Source of the DNA: Delphinus delphis | Taxonomy: Eukaryota; Chordata; Mammalia; Artiodactyla; Delphinidae | Direction of reading: 5' to 3' | Assembly (NCBI RefSeq): GCF_949987515.2 | Contig: NC_082687.1 | Span: forward strand, 25,384,132 to 25,448,131 | DNA length: 64,000 nucleotides | Part shown: in pieces, positions 23,567 to 34,665 of the stretch | How the letters are laid out: each line of letters begins with the position of its first letter | Position numbering within the stretch: the first letter of the stretch is position 1 | Made by a program: the position numbers and the translations under genes | Notes under the pieces: model-generated | What the model saw: only the letters and a program-made list of their open reading frames with translations | What the model was told of the DNA's origin: nothing | The model's database searches: none

Positions 23567-23684
23567 TCTTTTTTTTTTTTCGGACGCGAGGCATGTGGAA
23601 TCCTAGTTCACCAACCAGGGGTCGAACCCGTGTCCCCGGTAATGGAATCACAGAGTCTTAACCACTGGACCACCAGGGAAGTCC
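23567..23684 (-). mobile_element. Short CHR-type SINE (class B)
   Basis: Reverse orientation: T tail, ggcatgtggaatcctagttc, ccaaccaggggtcgaacccg, ttaaccactggaccaccagg, gaagtccc. A loose target repeat (gacttcattgtt / gacttcgtttta) flanks it. Confidence 0.85.
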
Positions 23685-23689
23685 CCTGG

Positions 23690-24370
23690 AATGACTTCGT
23701 TTTATTAACCCACGTGTGATGGTGGGTGGCAGAGGAGGGAACTGGGGCTGTTTGTGGGGTAGGTAGAAAAGGGAGACCCCCGCAGGCCTTCACATGTGGG
23801 CGGAGCAGGGAGCAGAGCCTGGGAAGAAAAGCCATGGACCGAATATAATCATCTTATTTTCTCTACTTTCGTTCATTTCCTCAACTTTCTCATGTCCCTT
23901 CTTTTTCCCTCCACTGACCATAATAGGGGCAGTTTTAAAGCCATTAGTCTTATGACTTGTATTTATCGAACTCACTATTCCTTTAAAAGCTTGGAAGTTG
24001 AATGCTTTGTCTTCCTCTCTCTCAGAAAAAGAAATTAATAGTGATAGCGTTTTCATTTCCATGCAGCCAGTAATGATTTTTTTTAGTGGACCCTTTATTA
24101 CTCTTGTAAGGGAAAAAAAAATCTCCCCACCTTGACTATTCCTATAATGGTTAAAGTATGTGGCATCAATGGTTCTTCTTTAATATTCATTTACCACATG
24201 GAGTGCCGTTTTCAACTTTTATTCCTGGGCAGCATTCTTTCTGGAGAGGCAAAAAATCTCTCTTTTGACCATCTTTCCCTAGATGCTAAGGGCACACCAT
24301 GGTTAGATCCTCCCAAAGGTCATCTGCCTTGTAGTCTGTCCTGTAGCCAGTGCTGTCCTAGGAAGAGGAG
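23690..24370. other. No gene or repeat recognised
   Basis: Ordinary sequence with short overlapping frames only. Confidence 0.4.
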
Positions 24371-25770
24371 GGTTTAGGTTCAACAGCTGTTAAGCACCAC
24401 TGTCCCAACTCTGAGTACACTTTGAGTGGTTGTGATGATTCTCATAAATACTAGATTTCCTAAAACTATTGCTTTGGTCCTCATGCTGTAATTTCATTTG
24501 TCCCTATTCTCCTGACCATGACTGCACCATTTATTTATTACGAATACCTTCACACAAGCACACTTTCTCATACGATTTCTGGAACAATCAGGACCGCATC
24601 GCTGTCTTTGGCCTCCAACAAGCAAAGGATTAACCCTCTGCCATCTCTCTGTTTATTGAAGTCTAAGCCTAGAGATCATTTCTGAAGTTGAGTTTACTTA
24701 TTTGGCTTTGCTGTTTGAAGTTAATTTATGACATGGCCCAACTAACTTATCTCCTTACCAGCCCACAGTGGTTTAATTTTGCAAAGTGGCAAGGGAATAG
24801 TATGTAAGTACAGAATGGTCTTAGGCTTTCAAGTGCTACATTTATCTTTCTTCCTATGGCTTTAAATATCAACCATCAAGTCAATAAGCCACTATTTGGC
24901 ATTATTATTCAATATGCAAATGTGTCTCCAATGAAATGGGCATTTCGATGGCCATAGATTAAGTCAAGCTACTGGGTTATTTGTTGAATTCCACATTTAC
25001 ACAGAAAATCAGTTCAAGACATTAATTGTATGAAGTTTCAAAATACCCAAATTCAGATATTTGCATAAGTGTATTCAGTTTAATCCATGACTCTCTATCA
25101 AGATCATATTCCATAGGAATCTCATTTGGTATCAAAATGAATGACTGTCAGAAAGTTAGACTAAACTTTTCTCATTGCAGTGCATTTAGTCTACCATAAT
25201 ACAGACAGTTTTAAAACTTTCTCCTAAGAATCTGAAGATTCATAAAAAAATTTGTAACAACTTTGCCTCCTCTTCCCATTATTGTTTGGTGCAATCTTCC
25301 AATGTCCAAGTGAGCCTCCTGCTTTTGTGGAGCAATTGGAAGTCCTATTTGCTGTTTTGCTCTCCATCCCAATTCCTGCCATCAGCATGGGTTACGTCAC
25401 TGACCAGGTGAGGATCCATTAAACACCCTACCTCACAGCTCCTTAATCTCTTGTAGGCCAGTGACCTTGGTCTCTCTCTCCCCAAATTTTTACCAAGACC
25501 ATCTTCTGGACTTCGTTAGCGTCAAGAATCACCCCACCTCTGAAACACCACTGTTCTCTTTTTAGACTACAATCTCCTATTCTTTCAGCTCTAGTTCTCA
25601 TTCTGTACCTTGCAAGGCTCTTTTCTCAGTCTAACTCACTAATGCCACTTTCTCTATTTCTTATCATGCTACTGAAAAAAGAGGATATTGATTGTAAAAT
25701 ACATCATCATTTTACAACCACTAGGGAAAATAACGATGCCAATTAAACAACAGCACAGTGAGTTCTTACG
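24371..25770. other. Repeat-poor AT-rich block
   Basis: About 1.4 kb with no recognised repeat and no open frame of 60 codons on either strand. Contains two perfect octamer motifs in opposite orientation, atgcaaat at 24914-24921 and atttgcat at 25059-25066. Candidate for conserved noncoding sequence, but conservation cannot be judged from one genome. Confidence 0.4.
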
Positions 25771-25774
25771 GCTT

Positions 25775-26300
25775 AGAAAAATTTTTAATATTTATTGAAA
25801 GAGCTTTTCTAGACTTAGGCATAGTTTTTATTATGTATCACTCTCGTGCATCTATTAGTAAGGGAACTTGACTACAATAGTGTCTGAATTTTCTGAATCA
25901 CTTTTCAAAGCAGAGTCATTGATACCTATGGTTTGCCACACAAAATCTTCCTCTGTGTTATCCCCAGCATTGGTGATGTAGCAATTTTTAAGAGAGAGAG
26001 AGTTCCACTATTGTCTCTGTATTTTTTTCCAAGACAATGACAGCCACTCTGCAAGTTTCGATGCTGACATATTATTGATCTTACCAGAAAGTATCAATGG
26101 AAGGTTTTTTGACAATTCTAAGGGCTTGTATTTCTTCCTCAAATGGTCTTCAAATGATTTGTTGACTGAAATGTCAAGGAGATGCCATGTCCTGTCATGA
26201 CACCAGAAATAACAATCATATCATTACTTTGTAGCAAGCTTCTCTTTAACTGTAAATATACAAGTCCATGAAATGCATCAAAAGCTAATTATTGGGTGGG
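25775..26300 (-). pseudogene. Tigger/pogo-type transposase fossil
   Basis: Reverse translation gives transposase islands in different frames. DAFHGLVYLQLK lies near 26243-26279. LDISVNKSFEDHLRKKY lies at about 26126-26178; it matches the conserved LDVSVNKPFKDHLRK stretch that follows the DDE core in Tigger elements. AEWLSLSWKKIQRQ lies near 26011-26058 and ends at a stop. Order and direction are those of a Tigger (Tc1/mariner superfamily) C-terminal half. A frameshift separates the first two islands and a stop follows the third, so the gene is dead. The enzyme once cut and pasted its own DNA at TA sites. Terminal inverted repeats were not identified. The family is firm; the subfamily is not. 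Confidence 0.8.
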
Positions 26301-26309
26301 TTATGTGAG

Positions 26310-26800
26310 GTTCATGGAGGGCTATTCCAGATGACATTTAGTGATTTCTACTTCTTTCTTTCCCTGTGCCCTGGGGGGATCTCTTTTGGCCCAGGGAAAT
26401 CCCCTTCCCTTAACTTTGAGAGGACCTCTTCTGTCTGTGAATTCCTTTCCCCTTTAAGCTAAGCCTGTATTTTACATTCCTCTTTTTCTTTCTCTTCCCT
26501 TCCCCTCTGTTCCTTTCTTTTCTATGCTCTTCTTTTCTCTTCCTTTGTTTTCCTGAACAATTTGGTCCTAAAGCTGTTAGGTGGGGCAGAACAAGGTAGG
26601 TGTCTGAACCTAAGGTAGGGGGTGTGTGTGTGCCCCAGAATGGGCTACAGGAGCCTGAGCAGGGTACTCATGGGGGCAGCCTGCAGCCAGTGTCATAGAC
26701 TGAGCCAGGTGAGGAGGACACCCGTGCAGGGGAGGGGACAATAGGAGAGCTGGGGTTTGGGTTACACATGGTAGACTGACCAAAGGTAACCAGAGAGCCA
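26310..26800. other. No gene recognised
   Basis: Pyrimidine-rich then G-rich sequence between the Tigger fossil and the L1; nothing recognised. Confidence 0.4.
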
Positions 26801-26938
26801 GGTTTTTTACTTTTGGATAATGGACTTACAGATGTGGAAAAGGAGAAAATTAGAAGGAACCCAGTGCCATTACACTGGAATCAGCAGTATCAATATGTGT
26901 CAAAAAATGTGAATAGATTAACAAAGTAGAGATACAGA

Positions 26939-27079
26939 GAATTCCCTGGTGGTCCAGTGGTTAGGACTCAGAACTCTCACTGCCGTGGCGTGGGTTCAAT
27001 CCCTGGTCGGGGAACTAAGATCCCACAAGTCACGCGGTGAGGCCAAAAATAAATAAAATAAAATTAAATTAAATTAAAA
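26939..27079 (+). mobile_element. Short CHR-type SINE (class B)
   Basis: Complete: gaattccctggtggtccagt, B box ggttcaatccctggt, gaactaagatcccacaag, gaggccaaaaataaataaaa and an (aaatt)n tail. Target repeat aaagtagagatacaga (26923) and aaagtagagatacaaa (27078). Confidence 0.92.
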
Positions 27080-27115
27080 GTAGAGATACAAATGTGTGTG
27101 AGAATGTATATATGT

Positions 27116-27135
27116 TTGTGTGTGTGTGTGTGTGT
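27116..27135. repeat. (TG)n short microsatellite
   Basis: About ten TG units inside the old L1. Confidence 0.9.
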
Positions 27136-28374
27136 AGACCGATATGCACAATGCACAAATATATTCCCTAGTTCTGTACACTGAGAGGGCCTAGAACACT
27201 CCAATAACAAGAGCACATCTAGCCCCCAGGATGTAGCTTCTAAATATTATTCTCCACAAAAAGGGACCAAGGATCCTTAGAGAAATGACCGATTTCAGGG
27301 CTGGTAGGGAAAGTACAAGATGAGTCTGGGATATCTTAATTTATGCCAGAAATCAAGGAGGTGTTTCAAGAATGACACATCCTTGTCCAAAAGATACAGA
27401 AATTAGCCTGAAGGGGCTGCCACTGACCAAATCTGAGATGGTTTAAGCACATCCATAAATAATAACAGTAATGGATTATAACCAACTGGGTAAAGAAATC
27501 ATGAATCCATTCTGATATAAACTAATGAATGAAGAAATTGAAAGTTTGATGAGAAATAGCAGGTGTACTTATTCATTCCATAGGGGAAAAGAGTAACTTT
27601 AAAGTGAAGAAAACTGACAGATACCACCTTAATCAAGCGATCAAAGCAAACAACACCAGTAATGGGATAAACTGAAATCATGTACCACCTGATAAGAGGC
27701 AATAAGAAGAAGGTAACATCACAGTGATTTTCCCGCCAAAGACGCATAACCTGAATCTAATCACGAGGGAATAACAGACAAACCCAAATTGTGGGACACA
27801 CAGCAAAATAACTAACCTGGAATCTTCAAAAGAGTCAAGGACAAGAAGTCCAGGAAAGAATGAGGCCCAGTTCCAGGCTGAAGGATGCCTGACAACTAAA
27901 TGTAGCCCAGGATTCTGGACAGGATTCTTTTGCTAAAAACGATTGATGGGACATTTGGCAAAACTTTGCTGAGAGTGGAGGAATAGATGGTAGTAGTGTT
28001 GCAAGTTAATTTCCTATTTTTGTGGTTATCCTCTGCTTATGTGGGAGAATGTTCCTGTTTGTAGGCAATACCTACTAAAGAATTATATATTCTTTACGTA
28101 AGGTGATGGGGCATCAGATCAGCCACTTAGACATAATTAGTAGGGTTAAAGGGGTAAAAGGATTTTTTCACTTGTATTGTAATTACAGCTTTTCTGTATG
28201 TTTGGGATGTTTCAAAATTAAAACAATAAAGAGAGAGAAAGAAAAATATTGCCACCTGCTTCAACCCCAGGTATTTAAAATTGCATTTATCTCAAATAGA
28301 AATGACCACTCTTCCAGTTTGTTCCTTTCCTCAATTCTCAATTTTGGTTATGGGTATTTTTACCTAAGTGTTTA

Positions 28375-29150
28375 CTAAAGCTGGGAACCTTGGAATCATT
28401 CCTAACGTCTCCTTCTCTCTCACTCCCACATCCAAGCTTTATCTCTTCTGCCTCGGAAATATCCCTCAATTTGAACTGATCTTTTCCACCCCCATTACCA
28501 CTACCTTGGCCTCCTTCTTTGTCCCTGACATCACCCACCAGTCTTCCTGCTTCCAGCCTCTCTCTTCCACAGCCCTGCTGGCAATGATCGTACTAAAAGG
28601 GAATCTTTTCATGTCATCCCACTGCTTAGAAACATCATCTGGCTGGCAAGGGCTTTCAGGATAAAACCTAACATTAGTAGAGTAGTTTTCCAAGCCTTTG
28701 TCAATCCCAACCAACCACAGTCATCTTCTCTCCTATCCCTCCTGAAACACTGCCGCCAGCTACCCATACTTCTGTACCTTCTCTAGACATACCTGCCCAT
28801 CCTTGACTTTGTGTTTTTATGGATGTTGTCCCACTCCCTAAAATGCTTCCTGTGCCACCTTTAAAGTAGGGGGCATGAATTGGAAGGCCCACACACTGAA
28901 CCTGGCCCCCAGAATATTTTGCCTGTCTCCCCGCTAAAAGGGGGGACGTGCATCCATTAGGTGGGGAACTTCATCTGCAGCTCATCACGAAGCCATCCAC
29001 GTGGACTTCACACCTTCACCTGAGTTGGATCTTTCAACACTCATCTCTTTTGAAGCCCTTCCTGACTTCTCCCTCTTCAAGCCTCCGTTCATCACCCGAA
29101 AATAGCACTAATCACATCATCCTGAGGTTTCTGCTGCGTGTTGCTCAATT
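28375..29150 (+). repeat. Long L2 piece with an internal foreign block
   Basis: Sense L2 words: ggaatcattcctaacgtctc, tcatcccactgcttagaaac, ttcaggataaaacctaac, then after a break tcaacactcatctcttttga and gcccttcctgacttctccct. The block at about 28868-28960, rich in ggcccacacactgaacctgg, does not fit L2 and looks inserted. Confidence 0.7.
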
Positions 29151-29154
29151 CTAT

Positions 29155-30488
29155 GGGCGTCTCAGCAAGAACTGTGGCACCAACCTAAATTCTACGGAGG
29201 GAAGTCTACACAGATATTGGGAAACACTAGATAGGGGTTCAGAAGTGATTTGCTCCTTACCTGGAACATTGAGGAATTCCAAAGGTATAATACGGAACAT
29301 CCCAGATCATACATCTTTTAGAGGAAACTTCCAGAGGGAAGACTACTTTGAAAATTTCTTTCATCTTCTTTGGGAAAGTGGTGATCCTAAACATTTGGCC
29401 TGGATGGCAGATTTTGCCTAATTATGCCTTTTGGTGAGTTGTGAAGGAGAATGTGAGCTTTTTCTTAATTTTGGTGTTGGCTAATTCCATTTCTGTTTCA
29501 GGTCTGCCGGCCTTTGGACAGAGAGAAAGCAGATGAAGAAGCATTATCTCTGTATATGATTATTCCCATCCGGCGGGGCAGCAAACATGTTTCTGTTACA
29601 ATAATTAAAAAGCCTTTTTGGTTATCTGAGTCAATATCAAACTTTGGCTCCCATAGAAATGAGCAAGAGGATTTGCGTGATTCCACCAATCCTGTGTGAA
29701 TGTTTATTTTTTGCTAATTTTTTTGGATTTGAATTATGTTCTCTCACAACACATTTTTAGAGGGTTTGAGAAATTAACAAGCACAACAAGCAGACGGATA
29801 GAAATGCAGAAACGACAAAAGTACTCACCACGTGTATTCCCTGGATGCATTCATAGTTCTGTTTGCTCCCGTCAGAAATTAGAACTCATAAAAGCCAGCC
29901 ACCAGCACAGGGATGGCAAACAGATGCCAGACACATGTGGTTCCCTTTAAGAACCGTCTTCTGTGGGGTGTTCTCTGTGCTTCTGACAGTCCTATCTGTG
30001 TGTCCAATTCTCAGATTCCTTAGACGAAAGCAGGCTCTTTTCCTTCCTGCAGTGGGTAAGAGGGAGATGGGCTGAAAAGAGGACGGGGGCGTGAGAGGCT
30101 GCGGCTTTTGTAGTCATCAGGGAGTGACACTCAATTCCTAAATCAGGTCCCTTGTCCATCTACGGAGAAAGCCGTAAGTTGCTAAGTCAAATTCTGGGGA
30201 TGGTCAAAGTTAGCAAACTCTGTTTCTTCATTTCATTGTTTTCTATTGGATAGAGTTGGTAGAAAGTTTCAATTTCTCGAAATCTAGAAACAGGGTTTTA
30301 AAAAATTCATTATGTGTAATTGGGGATGGTGGTGTTAATCCCTCATTATGTTTCAGATGGGACAATCTGTATATAGACCTTTTGGTGACAAGTGGGCTTA
30401 CTGGTTTAAAAATGTTGAACTCAGAGACATATAATAAGCCTTGTCTCCTAATTTGTTTTTTTTAAGTTACCCCCAAATTTGAATTTGT

Positions 30489-30490
<2 letters not shown>
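29155..30490. other. No gene accepted
   Basis: Includes an exon-like stretch at 29481-29697 (polypyrimidine tract and cag before a 65-codon open frame), discussed as a finding. Otherwise unrecognised sequence. Confidence 0.35.

Positions 30491-30493
<3 letters not shown>

Positions 30494-30534
<41 letters not shown>
30494..30534. repeat. (CA)n microsatellite
   Basis: Uninterrupted AC run of about 20 units. Confidence 0.98.
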
Positions 30535-30537
<3 letters not shown>

Positions 30538-30539
30538 TA

Positions 30540-31640
30540 CATGTCTAGCTGTCTAGATGTCTCTGCCTAGACCCATATATTAGGACCCTCTTAACCTGTG
30601 GACATGGGGGTAAATAGCATGCCTCTGGCCAACCTATCTGGTTGCCTTCATTGATGTTCTATAGACTCCAGTTCTGAGATGCCATCACATGCAAGATGTA
30701 CCATCAATCTAGTAACTTTTCAAGGGGAAACACCCCCATTACATTTAATATGCATTGGATTTTATGATAAATCCTTATTTTAGAAATTTTGTTAAGTGGC
30801 AGGGAGAAGGAAGGAGAGATGCATCTTAAAATGGGGGTAGAAAAATCAATACTTGGAGAGAGTTTGTTCTTACCAAATTGGTTCAACTACAAAATAGCAT
30901 AAATTTTAAGGACATAGAAAGATCTCCTAGAACCCGGTGGCAGGAAGTACAGGAAGACTTCATAAGAACTAGGCAGTCACTGGGCAGTAAGACTCAAGTG
31001 CTGGTGAGGTCTTCTCTCTGCATGTCTCTCTTGTTCTTTCTGCCGACCTTCCCATTTACCACTCCGAATTTCTGCCCGCCCATCATTTCAGCTTTGACTT
31101 TTCATGGTGCCAAATTTGGACTCCATGTGACTGATTCCTGCTGATCAGAGACTTATTCTTAAAGTGTTCCAATATTTAATAGGGGGAATCAGATTGGCTC
31201 AGCTTGGGTTCGGTATTCTCTCTTTGTCCAATCAGGTTCGGCCATGGAGTTGGGGTCACCTAATAAAAACAGGGGCACATAGACTTACTTCATCAAGGTA
31301 TGGGTGGATCTAGGATCTCTAAATATGGGAGGGGAGATAATGATTATCATTGCATGAAAATCATGGATGTGTAAGGAAATTTTCAAATCCATAGATTTTG
31401 GAGATAAATGAAAGGTGGTCATAAGCACCTTGGTTTCTATGTAAAAATAACCCAAACAGTTCTGTTTACTGCTCCCCTAACTAGTGCCTATGGTTTTAAA
31501 ATGTGAAGCTCCATCCTCTAGGCTACAAGCTAGATCCTCTGATATCTAAAGTGTCAGATATTGAAAACTACAGGACTCTGGGTTTATATAATATACAATT
31601 TGTGTGACACACTCTCTTTACTTAAGTTTGTCATTTTAAT
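30540..31640. other. No gene or repeat recognised
   Basis: Ordinary sequence; an 88-codon frame (30878-31144) has no motif. Confidence 0.4.
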
Positions 31641-31644
31641 GCAA

Positions 31645-31775
31645 AACATAGAGTGAGACAGGAATTTTCTTCCAGTGCTTGTGGGAGTGCCAATTGTCTG
31701 ACTCCTTTTAGAAAGCAATTTGGAAGTGTGTATATATCAAGAACCTTAATGGCCCATAACTTCATTTTGAATTTA
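31645..31775 (+). repeat. Old L1 fragment
   Basis: Words gtgggagtgccaattgtctg, agaaagcaatttggaagtgt and tatatcaagaaccttaatgg resemble L1 ORF2 3' sequence in sense orientation. Diverged. Confidence 0.5.
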
Positions 31776-31837
31776 ATTTGAGTCTTCTTTGAGCTGGTCA
31801 CACAGTTGGTACTCAATGAAAGCTTGTTGAGAAATTA

Positions 31838-32122
31838 CACTTGGCCCTCTGTATCCACGGATTCAACCAACCAGGGATTCAAAATATTTGAAAAAAATTC
31901 TGGAATGTTCCAAAAAGCAAAACTTGAATTTGCTGTGTGGACACTATTTACATTGCATTGGATATTATAAGTAACCTAGAGTTGATTTAAAGTATACAGG
32001 AGGACGTGTATAGGTTATGTGCAAATACTATCTCATTTTATATAAAAGAAATGAGCGTCTATGGGTTTTGGTATCCGAGGGGTTCCTGGAACCAATCCTC
32101 CTCCAACACTGAGGGACGACTG
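31838..32122 (+). mobile_element. MER2-like Tigger-family nonautonomous element
   Basis: Begins cacttggccctctgtatcca and ends gagggacgactg, the inverted termini of MER2-type elements. Internal words aaaaagcaaaacttgaatttg, ttataagtaacctagagttg, tatgtgcaaatactatctca agree. The base pair TA precedes the 5' end. No coding capacity. Confidence 0.8.
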
Positions 32123-32124
32123 TT

Positions 32125-32730
32125 GTTTACAGTTTATACATCGTATCCTTTCACGCTTTTCTGTTTAACTGGCCTTACTGTGTACGGCATATTGAGCTTA
32201 TGTTTTAATGAATAAAACAACATTTGCGAGAGCAGGATAAATGTGTGCATGCAGTTTGGGCAACTGAATCTAGATCGCATGAAAATGGAGCTCTGTGCTC
32301 AAGTTGGCCTGTGAATACAGGTGTCCAATGTGAGCTTTAGGATGTGATGATTGAAGGCAAACTTGGGGAAAGGGCACTGATGAGAGGTTGAGGTTTTATT
32401 ATGTCCACTCTTGAGTGAAATTTCATCATCCCAGAGTTTTCTTGGTCTGGTTCAACTCACTTTCACGGGCAGCCAGACCTCAGCACCTTACCCACCGTGC
32501 AAAAGGCCCGTCTCTTTCCTTCGACACTGGCTCTTTGTCAGCAGCTGGAGAGAAGGCTGTGAAGTAGACTATTTCTTCAATGCTATAGGCTTAAGCACTC
32601 CTCTCCTGTTCAACTCTTGCTTCCACGTATTTTATGGTATTCCACCTACACCATCTTGCTTCTGTGGGATTTTCACTTACAAAGTCTTCCAAGAATGAGA
32701 TCATGTGTTTGTCCTTCTGGGTTAATATGG
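32125..32730. other. No gene or repeat recognised
   Basis: Ordinary sequence; a 95-codon frame (32411-32698) lacks motifs. Confidence 0.4.
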
Positions 32731-32737
32731 TAGATCT

Positions 32738-33012
32738 TTTTTTTTCTTCCAGTTTTACTGAGATAAAATTGACATGTAACACTGATTCCTTTTAGGTGGA
32801 TGACATGATGATTTGATATATGCATATACTGCAAAATGATCATCACGATAAGTTTAGTTACCATCCATCACCGCACATAGTTACAATTTTTTTTCTCGTG
32901 ATAAGAACTTTTGACATTTACTCTCAGCAACTTTCAAATGTACAATACAGTATTGTAAACTATAGTCATCATCCTGTGCATTATATCCCAAGAACTTATT
33001 TATCTTATAACT
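32738..33012 (-). mobile_element. L1 3' end
   Basis: Reverse L1 3' UTR: T tract, ttttactgagataaaattg, gatgatttgatatatgcata, gtacaatacagtattgtaaac, cccaagaacttatttatct. Confidence 0.75.
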
Positions 33013-33090
33013 AGAAGATAGATCTTATAGATCTTATAGAAGACAGATCTAGTTATCTTATAACTAGATCAGGTCTTATGACCTGATTCT
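33012..33090. repeat. Cluster of local direct and inverted repeats
   Basis: The words cttataactaga and agatcttatag recur several times, followed by a perfect 8-bp hairpin (33068-33075 with 33080-33087, loop ttat). Looks like local replication slippage. Confidence 0.7.
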
Positions 33091-33750
33091 CGGCAACCTT
33101 TTACAGAATTGCACAAAGGTGGTCCCTGATTTTGGAAAGAATTTGTCATCACACGTTCTTGTGCACCCAGCAAGGTGTAGATCATTCCTTGTTTACTTTA
33201 AGACTGTTGTTCCCAAGGCAGCAGTGGAGATTGGTGAATGCCAAGATTCTGCTTCCTCATTACAGACAAGTTCGGCCAGATGCCATCTTTACATGTGGTT
33301 TGCCAGAAGTGAGACAAATCTAACTTGAAATCCCCATCCTTCTGGGTATGCAGACATACAAATGCATGGTAATAACATTTTCTGTTTGACATATTAAATT
33401 TAGATGTTTGTAAAACAATGTGGAAGTCATCACTGAGTAGAAGAACTCAGTATGTGACCGTGAAATTACTTAAAATAACTTAAAAATTCAGTATTAACTG
33501 ACTCAGATTTTTGATTAGGTTTCTGAGATTCCAATGAAATCTTTACCAAGATCTGTCATGAGAAATGCCAGCTGCCTCTGGCAGGTTTGCATGATCTATA
33601 CTAAATAATACTTTGCTAAAGGCCACTAGAGATCCCATACACGTACTTCTTTTTTCATCAAGATTCCCATGTCTTTATGTTACAAAAAAAGCCAGTTAGA
33701 TTGGGGGATTGAGGAGAATTTGGGAAGAGGAGTAAGGAAAAGAAGACAAT
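33091..33750. other. No gene or repeat recognised
   Basis: Ordinary AT-rich sequence. Confidence 0.4.
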
Positions 33751-33752
33751 GA

Positions 33753-33968
33753 TTTTTTTTTTTTTTTTTTTTTTTTGGGGTACGCGGGCCTCTCACTGCT
33801 GTGGCCTCTCCCGTTGCGGAGCACAGGCTCCGGACGCGCAGGCTCAGCGGCCATGGCTCACGGGCCCAGCCGCTCCGCGGCACGTGGGATCTTCCCGGAC
33901 CGGCGCACGAACCCCTGTCCCCTGCATCGGCAGGCGGACCCTCAACCACTGCACCACCAGGGAAGCCC
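33753..33968 (-). mobile_element. Long CHR-type SINE (class A)
   Basis: Reverse complete copy with 24 T, then the full GC-rich body to gaagccc. Target repeat gacaatgatttt immediately on both sides. Nearly identical to the copies at 37291 and 61377. Confidence 0.96.
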
Positions 33969-34641
33969 GACAATGATTTTATCTACAATGGTTTTGAAAT
34001 AAAAGTTCCAAAGAAGACCCCTGCCAAACATCAGCATAAAGGTGAGTTGGTGGAGTTCAATTTACACTCAGTGTTTAAAGTGTAATTCTAACTCCTTTCC
34101 TGCTAAAATTTGTATTTTCTAAGAATTAATGATAGAGTGACAAGATGACCCTTCTGGTCTCCAGTTACTTCTAGGCCTTAGTGTACAGAGCCCTTTTCTC
34201 CCAAGGCCAAGGGGTAATTTCAAGTTTAACTCCCCATTCCAGACACTTGAGGGCTCCAGGAAGCCTTGGCCTTGTGTCCCTTTGTCCTTGAGTTCCCACA
34301 GAACGGCAGGCAGATCTGTCTACTGGGTCACAATGCAGAATGTTAGCCTGCCAGAAAGGCAGGGAGACTTCTATTAAGATTTCTATCACCCACCTGTTTT
34401 CGTTGTCAACTCCGAAGTTCAGCAACAAAGGGGAACTTTCACTCCGTGCGTGCACCGCATTCCTTCCTGGAAGTGAGAAAGCCGTTGGCATTAGGACAAG
34501 AGGAGCCCGGCTTCCCTTGAGTCTCGTGATCACTCAAGGTGTAGCGGGTGACCGAGAGCTTTCCCTGGGAATCACTCTGAGGCACTGAGGCAGATTTGAA
34601 ACTAGTCCCTTATTGTGCAAGGTCAGGAGAACAGCAATAGC

Positions 34642-34665
34642 TGACGTCAATGCCAGCTGCACGTG
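34642..34665. promoter_or_regulatory. CRE plus two E-boxes in 24 bp
   Basis: Perfect palindromic tgacgtca at 34642-34649, then cagctg at 34654-34659 abutting cacgtg at 34660-34665. These are consensus sites for CREB/ATF and bHLH factors. Presence is certain; function is inferred only. Confidence 0.45.

Larger units (their letters stand above)
26800..28245 (+). mobile_element. Old L1 3' UTR (L1ME-like), interrupted by a SINE
   Basis: The end is diagnostic: gacatttggcaaaactttgc, tgtgggagaatgttcctgtt, gatgtttcaaaattaaaaca, with an A-rich finish. The upstream stretch (27240-27900) fits the long 3' UTR of old L1 elements. The 5' limit near 26800 is a guess. An 82-codon minus frame inside is noise. 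Confidence 0.65.

Noticed and set aside
28948..29421. 157-codon open frame, plus strand
   Set aside because: Its first part is L2 3' sequence and the rest shows no domain or splice structure that would make it a gene.
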